This document shows positions 60,500 through 64,000 of a stretch of DNA of 64,000 nt, piece by piece. The stretch spans positions 372,001-436,000 of the forward strand of contig JAPEIS010000015.1 in the NCBI GenBank assembly GCA_029531795.1, read 5' to 3'. The stretch comes from Sclerotinia nivalis. Taxonomy: Eukaryota; Ascomycota; Leotiomycetes; Helotiales; Sclerotiniaceae. Numbering within the stretch: position 1 is the stretch's first letter; each line of letters begins with the position of its first letter. The translations under genes and the position numbers were made by a program. Under the pieces are notes generated by a model that saw only the letters and a program-made list of their open reading frames with translations, was not told the origin of the DNA and did not search any database.

Positions 60500-61450
60500 A
60501 ATAACAACATACTATTTGAAGTTGAGACCAGGATCGAACCATATTCCTAACCATCTAACCAATGATGAAGGTTGTACAATCTCAGAATTTGGGAGCTTGA
60601 TTAAAGCATCTTTAGCGTATTTGGACATAAAGAAATACATTAATTCCGTCTTTGCTAAATCGAATTGGATAGCGTTTTTCTCACCGAAAGCATAAATTTG
60701 TTTGGTTACTCTTTCGAAGGAAAGAATGTTCTTTTTCCAGCTTGAAGAATGAATGATCATGGCTATATCATCAATATACAAAAAATATTCAACCGAATTC
60801 GATTGAAAGAGATCTCGAATATAGATTAGGAAAAGAATTAATGAGATTAGACTTCCTTGAAGGATTCCAATATTGATTGGTTTAAAAGCTTCGATCTAAC
60901 CATCGAACGAAAGTTTGAGTAATCTTTCTTCCAAAAATAACGAGATCCACACAATAAAACTAATTGAAAGATTGAAGTTCCTACAAATATCTAAAAGTCA
61001 ATTCTTGAATACATAATCGAAGGCCCCTTTGACATCTAAAAAAAGAACTAAAGTTTTCTTTTTGTTTCTTGAATTCCTTTCGATTTCGATAGTAAGCAGG
61101 ATTGCTGTATCGATAGCTGATTTCTTTTGTCTTCCACCCATTTGGGAATGATGAAATAGTTTTATTGTTTCAGCAAAGTAGCTAAACCTTTGAGCTAGTA
61201 TCCTTTCACTTATCTTACCTAAACAATTCAAAAGAGCAATAACTCTATATACTTTTGGAATAGAATAATCTGGTTTCGAAGGTTTTTTGAATATAACTCC
61301 AATAGCTTGTTTCCAACAAGAAGGATAATAACCGAGATTAATCAAATTGCTAAAAAGAATAAAGAAAACTTTTGAGATCGCTTTGTAAACTCGAATAATG
61401 ATCTCCTGAATAATTCCGTCTGGGCCAGGGGTCTTTCCTTTGATTTTAGC
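60500..61450 (-). pseudogene. LINE reverse transcriptase domain relic
   Basis: TPGPDGIIQEIIIR near 61420 (finger motif), INLGYYPSCWKQAIGVIFKK, YRVIALLNCLGKISERILAQ, GGRQKKSAIDTAILL, LVLFLDVKGAFDYV, and the catalytic box YIDDIAMII near 60770. At least three frame changes or stops between them. Confidence 0.82.
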
Positions 61451-61829
61451 CGAGCAAGCATTGAGAAATTCATTTTCAATGAGATCAGACCATTCCCATT
61501 TTTTCGATTATTTATACCCTTCCCATTCAGATACAATTGTATATAAGGGGGGAAAAAAAAGAGTAAATCTGAAGGCCGAACATTTTCCTTCGAATGAGCT
61601 TTCAAGCTAAAAGGGGCTAAATTGAATATTCGGGATCCTTTCGGTTCGAAGATCTTTCGTATATGACATTGCTTTGAAGATCATTTGAGTATCCTCTTTT
61701 TCAAGGAATTCATTTTAGTGATTCTTTTTTGTTGTTTTAATAGCTTGAAAATAATGATTCCTTACTGATTAATAGATTTTCTTGAACATATCATCTTCAG
61801 AATATCGTTTAGTATTCTCATATACTAAT

Positions 61830-62440
61830 GAGAGCTATTTACAAAGGACTTTCAATTCTGAAGACCACCAAGACTTTGCTTTTTTGGTCGATTTGGATCT
61901 AAGTATACTAACGTTTACTAAATTGGTAATAATTCGAATAAATTCCATTACGGCTTTATCTAGTATTTGTATATACAGGTTTTTGTTAAGAAGAGAATCG
62001 AGAGAATCGGATTCTAGAATGAAGAGATTAAAGTATTCGCTCGAATTGAGGATTGTTAATGTAGCTATCTCAATTTCGAAGGTTAATACAAATTTGTTCC
62101 AATCCACTAATTTTGTATTGAACTTTGCTAATGGAGCAATATTCGTAATATAAGATGAAATACCTTTCACTTCAAATAGAATCCCTAAATGATCTGAACC
62201 AAGATCAGGAAGAACTTGCCAATCAATAATATTGGAGGATATTGTTTCAATAGCTAATATAAGATCTAATATACTTAAATTTATCATATTAATTTGATAG
62301 AAAGTACTAGTCCCTAGTTCATTGAGAAGAGTAAAGTTTTAGTCTTCGAACCATTCGGCTAATTGATCAACATTCGAGCTTTTGTTTGAAAAAGGGTCCC
62401 ACTAAGGATAATGAGAATTGAAGTCCCCTATAAGAATAGT
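61830..62440 (-). pseudogene. LINE endonuclease (exonuclease-endonuclease-phosphatase) relic
   Basis: GDFNSHYP near 62405-62430 (catalytic Asp/Asn), followed by a stop and WDPF. Then INLSILDLILA, and the terminal GSDHLGILFEV near 62185 with the catalytic Asp-His. Upstream N-terminal parts are scrambled by stops. Confidence 0.75.
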
Positions 62441-62985
62441 ATAATAAAAAAGAGAAGTATTGAAAAAACATCTTTCGATAATATAACCTTTCTCTTTAGC
62501 TTGATTAGCTTCGTTATATATATTGAATAATTGAATCGTATGATTTCCCTAAATGATATCGATAATTTGAATATCTGTATCTTTAGGAGAATTAGGGGCT
62601 AAAACTACTAGCGATTTGAATTCTTTCGAGATGTAGATCATTGTACGGGGACAAAAGTTCGAAGGATAATTTGGAAGGAGTTGGGAAAAGCTAGAGTAAG
62701 CAATCGATCTAATTGAAGAGTAATCTTTCTTAGGGTTTAAAAGAACCCAAAATTCTTGAATAATTATAAAATCGATATCAAATTCTAAAGCAAGTTGAAA
62801 AGCACTTTCGATAACTTAAAAGCTTTTGTTTAAATTAATTTGAAGAATACGAATATTATTGTATAACATTAATTGGATTTCCGAATAGTTGTTTGATATA
62901 TTTCGCATATTTTAAAGTTAGCTTTATGCTCTCCTTTGCAATTAACACATTTGATCATTAAATGCTGACAAGGTTTGCCTTTAGC

Positions 62986-64000
62986 TTAACAAATTAGACA
63001 AAAATGACCAGCTATAATATAATTATTACTACAAAATCCATAAACTGGAGATTTTTTGCAATATGATTCGTTATAGCCGAATCCTTGACATTTATTACAT
63101 TGAAAAGAAGGGATGGAAAAATAGAATCTTTCAACTCTAACACTAATACCAACAATATATAATCTTTTTCGAATAGCTAATTCTACTTCCTTTTGTATAA
63201 CAAACACAATCACAATTGCTCCTTCTTGTTGAATAGCTCTTTTAAAAGCATTAATGAACCAATAAAGGGTATTTATTATAATGAACCCTGAATTGAAGAT
63301 TTTAATTTCGTCTTTAATCAAATCCATTCCTTTTGGACCAAAGAATTCCTTGATTGGGATCTTGTGTATAATCACTTTGTGCCATAGTTTATCGATTTGA
63401 AGTCTTTCTGATTCGAGGATACGATTCCAGATTTCTTTTTTTTCTATAAGGAATTGTACATTGAAGGGACTATTAATGGTTAGGATGATATTGTTGCTTT
63501 TGGTTGTAGTAATGGCCGAGATAACTAGTCCATTGATGCCAGCCTTTTTGAAAGCTTCATTGATCTTGTTTCTTATATATAATGATATAAAAGAATTGGA
63601 TTGATAAAGAAGTAGATTGATAAAGATTAATCGTTTACTAAAAATATCATTCTTTTGCTCTACAGACTTTTGTTTTGTAGAATTCCCTTTGGAAACTACT
63701 TTCCATTCCCCTATTGATTTGATAACAATAGCATAGCTTGCTTTATTAATTGATGAAGCATTTGTTGAAGGAGTAATTGATTGATTGAGAAAATTGGAAA
63801 AATGATTGGTTTGATTTTCAATCCTTTTGATAGCCTTTTCGAAATGGAAGATTTGTAATGTAATAATATTCGAAGCTCTTATCAATTTTCCTTTTTCGAA
63901 ATATTCACGGAATATTTCGATTAGATCTAGGATCTTCGATTGTTCTTCGGTTTCCTTTTCCAAAGAAACAGCTAGAATAAAAAGATCTCTAGCTTTTTGG
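62986..64000 (-). pseudogene. LINE ORF1/gag-like segment with zinc knuckles
   Basis: The frame is open from the window edge to 62986 (over 330 codons). A helical N-terminal part is followed by knuckles: CNKCQGFGYNESYC (His replaced by Tyr), then CGFC-like and GHFCLIC. After a TAA in the place of a Gln codon comes CVNCKGEHKANFKIC near 62950-62905. Nucleic-acid-binding role is family knowledge. Confidence 0.75.

Larger units (their letters stand above)
58906..64000 (-). mobile_element. Tad1-type LINE retrotransposon relic, runs off right edge
   Basis: A non-LTR element read from right to left: gag-like ORF with zinc knuckles (to 62986), AP-type endonuclease (about 62430-61830), reverse transcriptase (about 61450-60500) and RNase H (about 59880-59480). 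Many stops interrupt it. Changes are of C-to-T and G-to-A kind (Trp to TAG before IPGYIFVEGN; the knuckle His reads Tyr; Gln to TAA after the first knuckles), as expected for RIP. Inactive. Confidence 0.85.

Noticed and set aside
54477..64000. Subtelomere
   Set aside because: No TTAGGG arrays seen; AT-rich repeat DNA alone does not show a chromosome end.

Overview
This is a filamentous ascomycete nuclear genome window. Most introns are short (about 50-120 nt) with GT..AG ends. Gene families include CFEM, a chitin-binding glyoxal oxidase, a fungal annexin, a HET-domain relic and a Tad1-type LINE that appears mutated by repeat-induced point mutation (RIP). The gene content and long A/T- and pyrimidine-rich intergenic regions fit Leotiomycetes (Botrytis/Sclerotinia-like), but that placement is inference.

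Layout. 1-3690 (-): a large, mostly disordered nuclear-looking protein that runs off the left edge, with a small unknown ORF at 3862-4194. 4.2-7.7 kb: no gene recognised. 7.7-14.1 kb: three neighbours that all carry lesions, namely a wax-synthase/MBOAT acyltransferase (-), a yapsin-type aspartic protease (+) and a PRISE/5-beta-reductase-like SDR (+). 14.6-15.75 kb (-): mitochondrial copper chaperone SCO1. 16.5-18.75 kb (-): disordered coiled-coil protein whose first exon is missing. 19-22 kb: long gene-free stretch containing about 1 kb that is almost devoid of G on the + strand. 22.1-26.4 kb (-): GRAM+VASt+TM sterol-transfer protein (LAM/Ysp2 type). 27.6-29.3 kb (+): MIT plus coiled-coil protein, possibly Atg38/NRBF2-like. 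30.3-31.9 kb (-): eukaryotic pantothenate kinase. 32.4-33.2 kb (-): HET-domain relic. 35.7-36.3 kb (+): CFEM GPI-type protein. 37.8-38.5 kb (+): Yae1. 40.6-43.4 kb (+): seven-exon copper-radical oxidase with three chitin-binding modules. 44.5-47.0 kb (+): annexin. 47.97-48.06 kb (+): intron-bearing tRNA-Gly(CCC). 50.9-52.5 kb (-): Dal5/Liz1-type MFS permease with one in-frame stop. 53.3-54.5 kb (+): 2-oxoglutarate/Fe(II) dioxygenase, divergent from the permease. 54.5-58.9 kb: AT-rich gene-free DNA. 58.9-64 kb (-): LINE relic that continues past the right edge.

Functionally this is a mosaic. Housekeeping genes (SCO1, pantothenate kinase, Yae1, tRNA-Gly, sterol transport) lie among secreted or wall-facing genes (CFEM, glyoxal oxidase, aspartic protease) and accessory genes that are decaying. 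The dioxygenase/permease pair is the only arrangement that suggests a shared pathway. I found no clearly new system. The strongest oddities are the block of damaged genes at 7.7-14.1 kb, the G-depleted kilobase, the in-frame annexin intron that would encode a hydrophobic stretch, the permease nonsense codon and the heavily mutated LINE.
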